64,000 nt of DNA from Rhodobacter aestuarii (GTDB lineage: Bacteria; Pseudomonadota; Alphaproteobacteria; Rhodobacterales; Rhodobacteraceae), in NCBI RefSeq assembly GCF_900156655.1, contig NZ_FTOG01000012.1:1-64000 (forward strand), written 5' to 3'. A program made the translations under genes and the position numbers. A model generated the notes under the pieces. The model was given only the letters and a program-made list of their open reading frames with translations, had not been told where the DNA came from and made no database searches. Shown in pieces: positions 38,831 through 48,043 of this stretch (its first letter is position 1; every line of letters begins with the position of its first letter).

Positions 38831-38903
38831 GGGCATCGGCTCGGGAGGGGAGAGTAGCCGATGCCCCCCGGAGGGCAGGTCCCGCCATGGGCTGGCGGGG
38901 CCT
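38831..38903 (-). promoter_or_regulatory. Two intercistronic hairpins between dehydratase and alcohol dehydrogenase genes
   Basis: Stem 1: GGGCATCGGCT (38831-38841) pairs with AGCCGATGCCC (38856-38866). Stem 2: a near-perfect 11-bp stem around CCCGCCA/TGGCGGG between 38877 and 38903. Neither is followed by a T-run on the coding strand, so they look like mRNA-stabilising or processing hairpins, not terminators. Confidence 0.6.
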
Positions 38904-38913
38904 GCGGGAGAGC

Positions 38914-41439
38914 TTAGAACGCTTGCTCGGTGCGGCTGATGATGTCGTCTTGCACTTCTTTGGCGAGCACGACGAACTGTGCCGAGTAACCAGCCACCCG
39001 AACCACGAGGTCGTTGTAATCCTCGGGGTTTTTCTGCGCTTTCAGCAGGGTTTCGCGGTCGATCACGTTGAACTGCACGTGCATGCCTTTGTGGTCGAAG
39101 TAGGACCGCACAAGCGATGCGAAGTTCTGCAGACCAGTGTCACCAGCCAAAGCGGAGGGCAGGAATTTCTGGTTGTAGAGCGTGCCGTTCGAGGCGATGA
39201 AGTGGTCGAGTTTTGCCACCGAGTTGGCCGCAGCAGTCGGGCCGAGACGGTCCTTGCCTTGGCGCGGCGACACACCATCGGCGAGCGGAAGCTTGGCCGG
39301 GCGACCATCGGGCAGAGCGCCCACATCCTTGCCGAAGAGCACGTTGGCCGACACCGGGTAGATCCCAGCTTGGAATTGGCCACCACGCGGGTTGGTGTAT
39401 TTTTCCACTTCTTTGCAGTAGATCTGCGCGCATTTGCGGGCGATCAGGTCGACGTCGTCATTGTCGTTGCCGAAGGCTTCAGCGGAGTCGAGCAGACGGC
39501 GGATGCCTTCATATTTAGACGCATCGACAGGCGCGGCCCCTTTCGAGAGCGTGCGATAGACTTCGTCTTTGAGCGCGGCGACATCGAGCGACGCATTGGT
39601 GGCAAGCACCTTTTTCACCGCTTCGTAGATTTGCGCTTCGCTCATTTCGCCGGTCGGAGCATCCGCCCCCATCGCCATGCCGAAGTTCGCGTCCAGCGCT
39701 TCCTTCAGTTCCGCCATGGTGAGTTTTTTGTCGTCCCAGACGAATTTCTTCATCGCATAGACCGAGTCACCGGTGTCAGCGACACCGAAGGCTTGCGGGC
39801 CGGTGAAGTTGTAGATCGCCCCACCTTCTTGGACCGATTTGCCGCGACCCATGCAGTCATCGACCATCGCGGAAAGGAACGGCAGCGGCGCGCGTTCGGC
39901 GTGGGCGATGTCAACACAGTTGTCGGCTTCGGCAAGGTATTTGACGAAGAAGGACATCTGACCGGTGAAGGCTGCATAGAAGTCTTCTAGCGATTTCCAG
40001 TCTTTCGCGTCGCCGGTGACCGGGCCAAGTTGGGTGTTGCCCACTTTGCCGTTGTTGAGCGTGATCTCAAGCACTTTGGCCACGTTGAAGAAGGCCGCGT
40101 CGTGCCACCCTTCGGTGCGGTGGATCGCTTGCGGTTCCACGCAGCCAACGATGCCGTAGTCGCGAGCATCGGCCAGCGAAACGCCACGGTTTTGCAGCGA
40201 GGGGATGATCACTTCGTCGTTGTAGACAGCCGGGACACCCAGGCCGAGGCGCACAACTTCGGCGGCACGATGCAAGAACTCATCGGGCGTGCCTTGCCAC
40301 ACACGGATCGAGAAGGACGGGGCCGGAAGGCGAACGTGGGCGACGGCATCCATACACATGTAGGAAACGTCGTTCGTCGCATCGAGACCGTCTTCGGTTT
40401 GCCCACCCACGCAGAGGTTTTGGAACACTGCGTAACCAGCGAAGGCCTGGGCCGAAACTTCATCGCGCGTTTTGTTGACGTCGTTGAGTTTGATCCAGAT
40501 GCAGTCGATCAGTTCTTGTGCGAATTCGCGGCTGATCGAGCTGTCGGCTTTCAGGTAGGGATACATGTATTGGTCGAAGCGGCCGGGCGAGATCGAGTGG
40601 CCCGAGCTTTCGATTTGCAGCATGCATTGGATGAACCACATCGTCTGGCAAGCTTCCCAGAAGGTGGTCGCGCCATGTTCCGGCACGCGGCGGCAGTTTT
40701 TCGAGATTTGCTCGAGTTCCGCTTTGCGCGTCGGGTTGGTGCAGGCGGCTGCCAGTTCGGCGGCTTTGTCAGCATAGCGGTGTGCAAAGTCGATGGCGGC
40801 TTTGTAAGCGATGATGACCGAGGTATAGAACTGGTTCTTCTTGATCGTGTCGGGGTCTTTGTCGTCCAGTTGCTCGCGCAGCCGGATCGCTTCCATGATC
40901 ACGCCGGAGAAGCCGATTTTCAGGATTTTGCCGTAGTCCACGCAAACGTGGCCAACGCCGCCATAGAAGTAGTTGCCGACGGTGAAGACGCCGTTTGCAA
41001 TGCAATCTTTCGCGGTTTGCGACATGTACGACGCAGCAAGGTCCGACGTGGTGTGACCGGGCCAGTATTTGAACGCTTCATGCAGCGCGGCGGCGGTTTC
41101 TTTCGGGATTTCAAACGGGTCGGCGACACGGCCGGCCATCGTTTCGAATTCTTTTTCGACCCAGTCAAAGCTGAATTCGGGGCAGATTTCGGTCGAGCGC
41201 GGGTTGATGGTGATCGAGCCCACCACAAGTTCGTCGTCACGGATCGTGATCGGCAGTTCGGCGAAGATTTTCTCCACCACCTTAGCGCGACGCAAGATCG
41301 CCGGCAGACCTTCGGTCGCCTTATAGGCCTCGGTGGCCAAGACCGCCCGTTCCGCCTCGACATGCGGCCGGGCGTTCAGGATCTGGTTCTTCAACCGTTT
41401 AATACGGTCGGTGGGTTGGGTGAAGCCCTTCTCAATCAT
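38914..41439 (-). CDS. B12-independent glycyl-radical diol (1,2-propanediol) dehydratase
   Basis: An 841-residue glycyl-radical enzyme that dehydrates a diol to an aldehyde. Residues numbered as in Clostridium butyricum glycerol dehydratase coincide exactly: His164 (GVGHVCVDY), His281-Ser282 (SGHSISPG), Cys433 and Glu435 (GCVEP) and Asp447 (GWHDAAF). The radical Gly is at 817 (VRVAGYSA). This set defines glycerol/propanediol dehydratase, not choline lyase (CutC) or pyruvate formate-lyase. Compared with about 787 residues for that enzyme, roughly 50 extra residues lie at about 590-640 and include an encapsulation-like helix (SEAQIYEAVKKVLATNAS). GGAGGA precedes the ATG. It needs the activase at 29853. 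Confidence 0.95.
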   Translation of the reverse strand: MIEKGFTQPTDRIKRLKNQILNARPHVEAERAVLATEAYKATEGLPAILRRAKVVEKIFAELPITIRDDELVVGSITINPRSTEICPEFSFDWVEKEFETMAGRVADPFEIPKETAAALHEAFKYWPGHTTSDLAASYMSQTAKDCIANGVFTVGNYFYGGVGHVCVDYGKILKIGFSGVIMEAIRLREQLDDKDPDTIKKNQFYTSVIIAYKAAIDFAHRYADKAAELAAACTNPTRKAELEQISKNCRRVPEHGATTFWEACQTMWFIQCMLQIESSGHSISPGRFDQYMYPYLKADSSISREFAQELIDCIWIKLNDVNKTRDEVSAQAFAGYAVFQNLCVGGQTEDGLDATNDVSYMCMDAVAHVRLPAPSFSIRVWQGTPDEFLHRAAEVVRLGLGVPAVYNDEVIIPSLQNRGVSLADARDYGIVGCVEPQAIHRTEGWHDAAFFNVAKVLEITLNNGKVGNTQLGPVTGDAKDWKSLEDFYAAFTGQMSFFVKYLAEADNCVDIAHAERAPLPFLSAMVDDCMGRGKSVQEGGAIYNFTGPQAFGVADTGDSVYAMKKFVWDDKKLTMAELKEALDANFGMAMGADAPTGEMSEAQIYEAVKKVLATNASLDVAALKDEVYRTLSKGAAPVDASKYEGIRRLLDSAEAFGNDNDDVDLIARKCAQIYCKEVEKYTNPRGGQFQAGIYPVSANVLFGKDVGALPDGRPAKLPLADGVSPRQGKDRLGPTAAANSVAKLDHFIASNGTLYNQKFLPSALAGDTGLQNFASLVRSYFDHKGMHVQFNVIDRETLLKAQKNPEDYNDLVVRVAGYSAQFVVLAKEVQDDIISRTEQAF

Positions 41440-41491
41440 TGCATCCTCCAGGCTGTGGAAGCCTCCCGACGCCGACGCGCCGGAAAGCCGG

Positions 41492-42082
41492 TCAGGTCAA
41501 AAGAGTCGGAGCGACGAGCCCCACGAAAGCGCGCATCAGCGTTTGATGCCCCGGCCAGGCCGGTGCGCTTGCAAGGTTCCCGTCGACCACGGTTTGCTCC
41601 GGCGCGACTGCGACGAAGGTGGCTCCTGCCGCCCGCACTTCGGGCTCGACAGCCGGATAGGCCGTCAACCGACGTCCGCGCACCACGTCAGCGGCGGTCA
41701 GGAGCTGCGCGCCATGGCAGATCGCGGCCACGGGCCGGTTCTCCGTCATGAAGGTTCGCACGATGGCCAGAACCTGCGCGTCGAGACGCAGATATTCACA
41801 GGCACGGCCACCGGCGAGATAGAGACCGGCATAGTCTTCCGGACTGACCGTCGCGAAGGAGGCGGTGAGCCGAAACAGATGGCCGGGTTTTTCCGAATAG
41901 GTTTGATCGCCCTCGAAATCATGGATCGCGGTGCGGATCGTTTCGCCCTTGCGTTTGCCCGGGCAGACAACATCCACCGCGAAGCCGAGCATTTCGAGCG
42001 CTTGGAACGGAACCATCACTTCATAATCTTCGGTATAATCTCCGACGATCATCAGGATTTTATGTCCGACAGTGCGTTTCAT
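41492..42082 (-). CDS. DJ-1/PfpI-family protein
   Basis: A 196-residue DJ-1/PfpI superfamily protein. The nucleophilic Cys is in AAICHGAQLL, the usual elbow, with the GLYLAGGRACEYLR segment before it. Such proteins act as glyoxalases or deglycases, proteases or chaperones. Here it is the first gene of the microcompartment operon, with AAGGAA before its start, so a detoxifying role for leaked aldehyde adducts is plausible; that is inference. Confidence 0.9.
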   Translation of the reverse strand: MKRTVGHKILMIVGDYTEDYEVMVPFQALEMLGFAVDVVCPGKRKGETIRTAIHDFEGDQTYSEKPGHLFRLTASFATVSPEDYAGLYLAGGRACEYLRLDAQVLAIVRTFMTENRPVAAICHGAQLLTAADVVRGRRLTAYPAVEPEVRAAGATFVAVAPEQTVVDGNLASAPAWPGHQTLMRAFVGLVAPTLLT

Positions 42083-42774
42083 GAAGATCCGTTCCTTCGG
42101 TGCCGTTCATCGGCGCCGTGAAAAAGGAATAGGCCGGGGGGTGTTAAACAGCAACGTGACGGCCTTGACATGGAAGGGGAATAACTTGCCAAGCCCTTTG
42201 TTCATTGGTGTTTTTGTGTGAAGCGCCTGCTTTTGTGACGTGCGTCAAGAAAACCCTTGTGCCGCGCAGAACAAGAAAAGACAGCGCCGGGTAATTTCTT
42301 GTCATGGGGAGCGCAAGCTTGCCCCGGTGCGCATGGCAAGGCTGACCCGGTGGGGCGTGGGAGCTGTTGCGCAAGGGCGCAAAATGCAGTGTGGGGCGAC
42401 TCGCATGATCCGCGTCAGAATCTAATGTAATCAATTTGTTGTGTGGATTTTTCTACGTGGGGTAGGGGCGTCGGGCACACGATTCGTGATCCTGTCGCAA
42501 GAAACTACCCGCACTGGCCAAGGGGCTCATCTTGATCCATGGGCGGGCGCGCGCGTAATTTGATGCCCGATCGGCATATCCGCGATCGGAGGAAATCACG
42601 TCTTAAATAAAGTCGGGCTGTTCACTCGGAAATGTAATTTTCCGGGGCCGATTTTGGCGTGCCTTTATTTCGGAGACTGTCGTTTCAAATGCCAAATGGC
42701 ATCTTGAAATAAATACAGCCCTATGACCCGGACAAAATCCAACAAGGACCGCCCGGAAATACAAGGAGACCAGA
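42083..42774. promoter_or_regulatory. Divergent control region of the microcompartment locus
   Basis: About 690 bp between two divergent units, so it must hold both promoters. On the left side, GTGAC-N4-GTCAA (42235-42248) is a weak FNR-like site. On the right side, ATGCCAAATGGCAT (42689-42702) is a 6-bp inverted repeat flanked by TTTCAA and TTGAAA, about 70 bp before the start at 42775. Either could bind the AraC-type regulator; I see no clear sigma-54 motif. Confidence 0.55.
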
Positions 42775-43686
42775 ATGTCACTACTTGGTTTGCTCGTCGC
42801 TTTTGGCGGCGGTATATTCGGCGCCGCCATTGGTGCTTTGCCGGCATTTACCTTTGTCGGCTTCTTGACGATGATCGGTGTGGCGATCCAGCTCGCCGTG
42901 GCGCCGGAAGCGACGGATTTCTTTGGCATCCCCTTTGGTGCCTTTGGCCCGCATACCGGTGGCTTTGCGGCGGGCGTGGCCGCGGCCGCTTATGCCGCCA
43001 AGAAAGGCAAGCTTGATAGCGGGCGCAACATCGTGACCGCGGGCATGGGCCTCAACAGCCCCGATGTGCTGCTGGTGGGCGGTATCTTCGGCGTTGTCGG
43101 CTATCTGATCTTCTGGGCGCTGACCTTTGTGCCGAGCTTTGGCGAGGGCCTGGCGTTTAGCGACCTTCCGGCGGTGGGCGTGGTGATCTCTGCCTTCATT
43201 GCGCGCTTCCTTTGGGGCACCTGCGGGTTCTGCGGCAAGGCCGATCCGGGCCGGGGCTTCTTCCATCCGACCGATGCCACCAAATGGCTGGCCTTCCAAT
43301 CGAGCTTTGCGCAGATCGCGGTGATTGGCCTTGGCGGCGGGCTGCTGGGCGGCTGGCTTGGCGTGAGCTATGGCGTGCCCGGTGCGCTTTTGGCCTTCGG
43401 CATCGCGGCTTCAAGCCTTCTGTTCCTGACCCTTGGCGTGCTGACCCCCGTTTCGCACCACATCATGCTTCCGGCGGCGCTTGCCGGTGTGGCATCTGGC
43501 AGCGTGGTTTGGGGCGCGGTGATCGGTATACTCTCCGCATTTCTGGGCGAATTCTTTGCCCGCGCCTTCCTGTGCCACGGCGACACTCACGTTGACCCCC
43601 CGGCCTGCGCGATTGCGGTGATGACCTTTGTGGTCAACCTGCTGAGCTTCTTGGGCTTCTGGGCTTTGGTGCCGCTGCCGGTCTGA
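42775..43686 (+). CDS. Multi-pass membrane protein of the microcompartment locus
   Basis: A 303-residue inner-membrane protein with about seven to eight helices, rich in Gly/Ala/Phe. I recognise no known transporter signature; it is not an aquaglyceroporin of the PduF type. A Cys-containing loop (GTCGFCGKADPGRGFFHPTD) lies in the middle. AGGAGA precedes the start, the kinase gene follows, and it diverges from the shell operon, so it may be a substrate or propionate carrier. That role is inferred. Confidence 0.8.
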   Translation: MSLLGLLVAFGGGIFGAAIGALPAFTFVGFLTMIGVAIQLAVAPEATDFFGIPFGAFGPHTGGFAAGVAAAAYAAKKGKLDSGRNIVTAGMGLNSPDVLLVGGIFGVVGYLIFWALTFVPSFGEGLAFSDLPAVGVVISAFIARFLWGTCGFCGKADPGRGFFHPTDATKWLAFQSSFAQIAVIGLGGGLLGGWLGVSYGVPGALLAFGIAASSLLFLTLGVLTPVSHHIMLPAALAGVASGSVVWGAVIGILSAFLGEFFARAFLCHGDTHVDPPACAIAVMTFVVNLLSFLGFWALVPLPV

Positions 43687-43762
43687 GCCGTTTCATTTGA
43701 TCACGGCGGCGCGGCGGTTTCCGTCGCGCTGCCTAATTCCTGACCCCACAAGGACGACCCCG

Positions 43763-45019
43763 ATGATCTTGATTATCAATTGCGGCAGTTCCAGCCTCAA
43801 ATACCAACTCTATACCCCTGATCTGGCGCAAGTGGTCGCTTCGGGGATGATTGCGAAAATCGGCGAACCGGAAGGCTATATCGACCATTTCGTCGGCCAT
43901 CGCGGCGAGCATCACCGCTGCCCGGTGCCAAACCATCGCGCCGCCTTTGCGCTGATGATGGAATATCTGCAATCGCCCGAATATCACGTGATCGAATGCC
44001 CGCGCGCGATCACCGCCATCGGGCACCGCGCCGTGCATGGGGGCTCGGTCTTCTTTGGCTCGGTGTTGGTGGATGATGCGGTGATGAAAGCGCTGCATGA
44101 ATGCGCGTCTTATGCGCCGCTGCACAACCCGTGCAATATCATCGGCATTGAAGAGGCGCAGCGGATGTTCCCCGGCACGCCCAATGTGGTGGTGTTTGAC
44201 ACGGCCTTCCACCAAACGATTCCGGCGCGTGCGCATATGTATGCGCTGCCCTATGAGCTGACCCAAGAACACGGCATTCGCCGCTACGGCTTCCACGGCA
44301 CCTCGTGCCGCTATGTCAGCCAGCGCGCGGCTGATCTATTGAACCGTCCGATTGAGAGCCTGTCGATGGTGGTTTGCCACCTTGGCAATGGCGTGACGAT
44401 GGATGCAGTGAAAGGCGGCCAATCCATTGATACGTCGATTGGGTTTGGCACCTTTGGCGGCGTTCCGATGGGCACGCGGGCGGGCGATTTTGACCCGGCG
44501 ATCATTTTCCACCTTGTCAAAGACCGGGGCATGAGCCTCGAAGAAGTGGAAGAGATTTGCTACAAGAAAAGCGGGCTTTTGGGGCTTTCGGGCCTTTCAA
44601 ACGACATGCGCGAAGTGAGCGAAGCGGCCGCCAAAGGCAATGCGCGGTGCCAGTTGGCGGTGGATGTCTTTGTCTATCATATCCGCAAAACCATTGGCGC
44701 CTATGCGGCGGCGATGGGGGGCTTGGATGCGCTCGTCTTCACCGCGGGTATTGGTGAAAACAGCGCCGAGATCCGCGCGAAGGTTTGCGAGGGGCTTGGC
44801 TTCCTAGGCGTCGAGATCGACCCGCGCGCCAATGAGATTGCGCGCAAGGGGCACCCCAATATCAGCGCCATCAGCGCGCGGGCGGCCACCTTGGTTGTGC
44901 CGACCGATGAAGAGAAGATGATCGCGATTGATACGGTGCAACTGACCATGGCGCAGCCCGGTGCCGCCAGCGTGCAAATGGGCCATGCGCCGAGCACGCA
45001 TGGCGTTGCAGCGAGCTGA
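43763..45019 (+). CDS. ackA: Acetate/propionate kinase
   Basis: A 418-residue acetokinase-family enzyme. It starts ILIINCGSSSLKYQLY and shows VVCHLGNG, GFGTFGGVPMGTRAGDFDP, and ALVFTAGIGENSAEIR, all family motifs. It would turn propionyl-phosphate from PduL into propionate plus ATP, like PduW or TdcD. The neighbouring locus supports propionate as its physiological substrate, but sequence alone cannot separate it from acetate kinase. A strong terminator follows. Confidence 0.93.
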   Translation: MILIINCGSSSLKYQLYTPDLAQVVASGMIAKIGEPEGYIDHFVGHRGEHHRCPVPNHRAAFALMMEYLQSPEYHVIECPRAITAIGHRAVHGGSVFFGSVLVDDAVMKALHECASYAPLHNPCNIIGIEEAQRMFPGTPNVVVFDTAFHQTIPARAHMYALPYELTQEHGIRRYGFHGTSCRYVSQRAADLLNRPIESLSMVVCHLGNGVTMDAVKGGQSIDTSIGFGTFGGVPMGTRAGDFDPAIIFHLVKDRGMSLEEVEEICYKKSGLLGLSGLSNDMREVSEAAAKGNARCQLAVDVFVYHIRKTIGAYAAAMGGLDALVFTAGIGENSAEIRAKVCEGLGFLGVEIDPRANEIARKGHPNISAISARAATLVVPTDEEKMIAIDTVQLTMAQPGAASVQMGHAPSTHGVAAS

Positions 45020-45021
45020 CC

Positions 45022-45061
45022 AAACTGGCGGGCAGGGCTGTGCTTTGCCCGCCAGTTTTTT
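45022..45061 (+). terminator. Rho-independent terminator after the kinase
   Basis: AACTGGCGGGCA pairs with TGCCCGCCAGTT, a 12-bp GC-rich stem, followed by a T-run (TTTTTTAT). It ends the rightward membrane protein-kinase unit. Confidence 0.93.
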
Positions 45062-45149
45062 ATCTACTCAGAACGGCTTGTTGGAAGCTTGCGCAAAGGG
45101 CCGCGCCAGACCCGGACGGCCTGCCCGAGCCAAAGGCAAAACGAATGGC

Positions 45150-46076
45150 TCAGGCACCCTTGCCGATCTTTGAAAGATCATAGGGCGTGTCTTGATAGAT
45201 CGCGTTGATCCAGTTGCCGTAAAGCAGATGCGCGTGGCTGCGCCAGCGGTTCTTCGGCTTCCGGCTCGGGTCATCCTCGGGATAATAATTGTCGGGCACG
45301 TTGATCTCTTTGCCCGCCGCCACATCGCGATCGTATTCTTCTTTCAGCGTCGTGCTGTCATATTCGAAATGGTTGAAGACATAGAGCGCGTTATGACAGG
45401 CGTCTTCCACCAAGCACGGGCCGGTGCGCCGCGAGGCAATCAGCGTTTTTAACCCGGCCGCGTCCAACTCGTCTTGCCGCATCTCGGTCCAGCGGCTGAC
45501 CGGCACCAAGACCTCGTCCGAAAAGCCGCGTAGGAAGGGTGAGGTCGGCGCCAAGTTGCGCTGGCGAAAGCAGCCAAAAGATTTCGCATCGAGCATATGC
45601 TTTTGCACGCCGTGAAAATGGTAGGCCATCGCCATACCGCCCCAGCAGACGCCAAAAGTCGAAAACACATGGGTCTGGGTCCAGTCAAAGACGCGCTGCA
45701 ACTCATCCCAATAGGTGACCTCTTCAAAGGCCAGATGCTCAATCGGTGCGCCGGTGACAATGAGGCCGTCGAATTTCTCACCGCTTTCTTCGACCTCGGC
45801 AAAGGGGCGGTAGAAGGTTTCCATATGCTCGGCGGCGGTGTTTTTGGTTTGATGCTCGGTCATGCGGATCAACTGGAAGTCGATCTGCAAGGGGGTTGCG
45901 CCCACCAGACGGGCGAATTGGTTCTCCGTCTGGATCTTCTTCGGCATCAGGTTCAAAAGCCCAATCCGCAACGGTCGGATTTCCTGCGTTGCGGCGCGCT
46001 CCGGCGTCATCACCATTACCCCTTCGCGCGACAAAATATCGAAGGCGGGCAGGTTCTCCGGCAAGGTGATGGGCAT
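45150..46076 (-). CDS. metA: Homoserine O-succinyl/acetyltransferase MetA
   Basis: A 308-residue MetA, first committed step of methionine synthesis (homoserine acylation). The nucleophile is in [12 protein letters not shown] and the catalytic His/Glu pair in [10 protein letters not shown] (more often HPEYD). The start [20 protein letters not shown] is the normal family N-terminus. Whether it uses acetyl- or succinyl-CoA cannot be settled by eye; most MetA proteins outside enterobacteria use acetyl-CoA. It is separated from the microcompartment kinase by a terminator. Confidence 0.93.
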   Translation of the reverse strand: MPITLPENLPAFDILSREGVMVMTPERAATQEIRPLRIGLLNLMPKKIQTENQFARLVGATPLQIDFQLIRMTEHQTKNTAAEHMETFYRPFAEVEESGEKFDGLIVTGAPIEHLAFEEVTYWDELQRVFDWTQTHVFSTFGVCWGGMAMAYHFHGVQKHMLDAKSFGCFRQRNLAPTSPFLRGFSDEVLVPVSRWTEMRQDELDAAGLKTLIASRRTGPCLVEDACHNALYVFNHFEYDSTTLKEEYDRDVAAGKEINVPDNYYPEDDPSRKPKNRWRSHAHLLYGNWINAIYQDTPYDLSKIGKGA

Positions 46077-46124
46077 TTTAGGTCCGTTACTTAGGTACTT
46101 ACGCGGCGCCGCAAAGCGAGCCGG

Positions 46125-46985
46125 TCAGGCTGGCAGGGCCGAGGCTATCAAGGATGTAAGGTCTTTCTCGTCGCGCACAAGTGCGACATCTGCAGCCTTC
46201 ACTTTCACCCCCCAGTTGCGCGCCATCGCCGCGTAGCGGGGTTGACGATGCTCCAAAGCTTGGCGGTACGTCCAGCGGATGAAGTCATCGGGGTTAACCT
46301 CTTCTTCCTTTAAGCCCCGCTCCACCCGGTATTTGAGCCACGCTTTTTCAAGGAATTGCGGCTGGTAATACATCGGCTTCGGCGCACGGTCGAAACGGCG
46401 CACGAGCTCGTCGGTGTGTTCCTCGCTGCCTTCGATCCAAACCATCAACAGGTTCGACGAAAGCTCTTTCAAGATCGCGTCTTGCGGGTCTTCGGGGTCC
46501 ACCACTTCGCAGATCGAGCCACCGGAATCGCACACAAAATGCGGCAGGCCGTAAATGTCTTGCGAGCGGCGGATGAAATAGGTCGTGTCCATCAGCGCGG
46601 ATTGTTCGGCCTGACGGTGCTGGTTTTGCCGCCGCATATATTCTTCAAACGCCAAACCGCCCTTCGACGGACTGCCCGGCTTGCCCAGATAGGTGGAAAG
46701 CGGGGCCAAATTGTCGAAGGTGATGTTGGAGGCAATATAGACGGAATCGCTCAGCAGCAGTTCCGCCAGAAACGGGTTCTTCATCGCCTCGCGCTTGAAG
46801 TTATCGGCGATATATTCGCCCATGTAGCGCGTGCCGATGCGGTAATCGACCGAGTAGTGAAACCAGCCCGAGGGCGCCGCGCGCAGCATCGAGGACACGT
46901 GCGTTTTGCCCAAGCCCGACATGCCGAAAAACAGCAGCCGTTTGCGGTTTGCCGAAAGCCAGTCCGCGCGCGTTTTATAGATCAT
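46125..46985 (-). CDS. P-loop ATPase-like protein
   Basis: A 286-residue protein with a Walker A site LLFFGMSGLGKTHVSSMLRA near residue 20 and a C-terminal half that is helical and acidic/basic. DSGGSICEVVDPEDP is a conserved-looking loop. It seems to be a cytosolic nucleotide-binding protein common in Rhodobacterales, with no assigned role. It precedes metA on the same strand but with a short gap. Confidence 0.82.
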   Translation of the reverse strand: MIYKTRADWLSANRKRLLFFGMSGLGKTHVSSMLRAAPSGWFHYSVDYRIGTRYMGEYIADNFKREAMKNPFLAELLLSDSVYIASNITFDNLAPLSTYLGKPGSPSKGGLAFEEYMRRQNQHRQAEQSALMDTTYFIRRSQDIYGLPHFVCDSGGSICEVVDPEDPQDAILKELSSNLLMVWIEGSEEHTDELVRRFDRAPKPMYYQPQFLEKAWLKYRVERGLKEEEVNPDDFIRWTYRQALEHRQPRYAAMARNWGVKVKAADVALVRDEKDLTSLIASALPA

Positions 46986-47040
46986 CCCCGCCTCGTCTCG
47001 CGTTGTGTCGGGGCAGGTTTAACGCGCCGGGCAGGCGGCG

Positions 47041-47934
47041 TCACGCGGTTTTGGGCGCGCGGTTGAGCAGCCAAAGCCCCGCCGCCAGAACCGCGAAACC
47101 CGCCAACTCCAGCAGACCAAGCCGTTCGCCATAAACCGCCCAGCCCGCCAAAATGGCGACAGGCGGAATGAGCAGCGTAACAAGCGACAGGTTGCCTGCG
47201 CCGGCGAGCGCCAAAATGCGGTAATAAATCAGATAGGCGACCGCCGAACAGCCAAGCGCCAGCCAGCCGATGCCCACCCAAACAGGTGTGGCATAGTCAA
47301 AGCTTGGGACGCCCTCGATCAGAAGCATCGCCGGGATCAGCCAGATCATACCGCCCGTCAGCATTCCAGCCGCCGCCACCTCGGGCACGAGCCCCTTGAT
47401 CGCAAAGCGCGCATAGGCCCCCGCGAACCCATAGGACAGCGAGGCGCCCACCACCGCCCATTGCCCCGCCGAGGTGAGGGTGAAGCTGGAAAGCGCCTCT
47501 GGCCCGATTGCCAGCACCACGCCCGCAAAGCCAATCCCGACACCTGCAAGGCGCGGCACCGTCAGCCGTTCATCGGCAAAGACGGCGCTGGCGACCAGCA
47601 CTCCAAACAGCGCGGTTGACGCGTTCAAAATCGCAGCAAGCCCGCTTTCAATATGTTGCTGCCCCCAGACGATCAGCGAAAAGGGAATGGCATTGTTGAG
47701 CGCGCCCATGATCAAAAATCGCCCCCAAATGCCGCGATGGGCGGGCAGGGGCAGGCGGCGCAGCGCAACATAAAGCCAAAGCGCAAGCGCCCCACCGCTG
47801 ACGCGAAAGCTCACAACGGTCAGCACTCCCGCGCCCTCGAGGGCTGCGCGGTTCGACAAGAAAGAGGTGCCCCAAATCAGCGCAAGCGCGCCAAGGAGCA
47901 TCCAGACGAAGGGGGTAAGACGGGGCGCAGTCAT
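47041..47934 (-). CDS. EamA/DMT-family permease
   Basis: A 297-residue inner-membrane protein with ten predicted helices in two EamA repeats (LGALALIWGTSFLSNRAALE and GWLALGCSAVAYLIYYRILA). Drug/metabolite transporter superfamily; the substrate is unknown. Starts at ATG 47934. Confidence 0.9.
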   Translation of the reverse strand: MTAPRLTPFVWMLLGALALIWGTSFLSNRAALEGAGVLTVVSFRVSGGALALWLYVALRRLPLPAHRGIWGRFLIMGALNNAIPFSLIVWGQQHIESGLAAILNASTALFGVLVASAVFADERLTVPRLAGVGIGFAGVVLAIGPEALSSFTLTSAGQWAVVGASLSYGFAGAYARFAIKGLVPEVAAAGMLTGGMIWLIPAMLLIEGVPSFDYATPVWVGIGWLALGCSAVAYLIYYRILALAGAGNLSLVTLLIPPVAILAGWAVYGERLGLLELAGFAVLAAGLWLLNRAPKTA

Positions 47935-47995
47935 GGTGGCGCGACGCTAGCCGAGCCACGCAAATTCAGCCACCCGGAACTTGTGCCAAGCACAA

Positions 47996-48024
47996 AGCAA
48001 AAGGCCCCGCGTTGGCGGGGCCTT
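47996..48024 (-). terminator. Terminator of the FadL-like gene
   Basis: On the minus strand AAGGCCCCGC pairs with GCGGGGCCTT, followed by TTTTGCTTTG. It lies 20 bp past the FadL-like stop. Confidence 0.88.
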
Positions 48025-48043
48025 TGAATGACTGTGTTCGAGC

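Noticed and set aside
38914-41439. Choline trimethylamine-lyase (CutC) identity for the radical enzyme
   Set aside because: The residues His164, His281-Ser282, Cys433, Glu435 and Asp447 match the glycerol/propanediol dehydratase set exactly, and the locus has no choline-specific genes.
42235-42248. FNR box upstream of the microcompartment operon
   Set aside because: Only a partial match (GTGAC-N4-GTCAA against TTGAT-N4-ATCAA); kept only as a weak note in the control-region entry.
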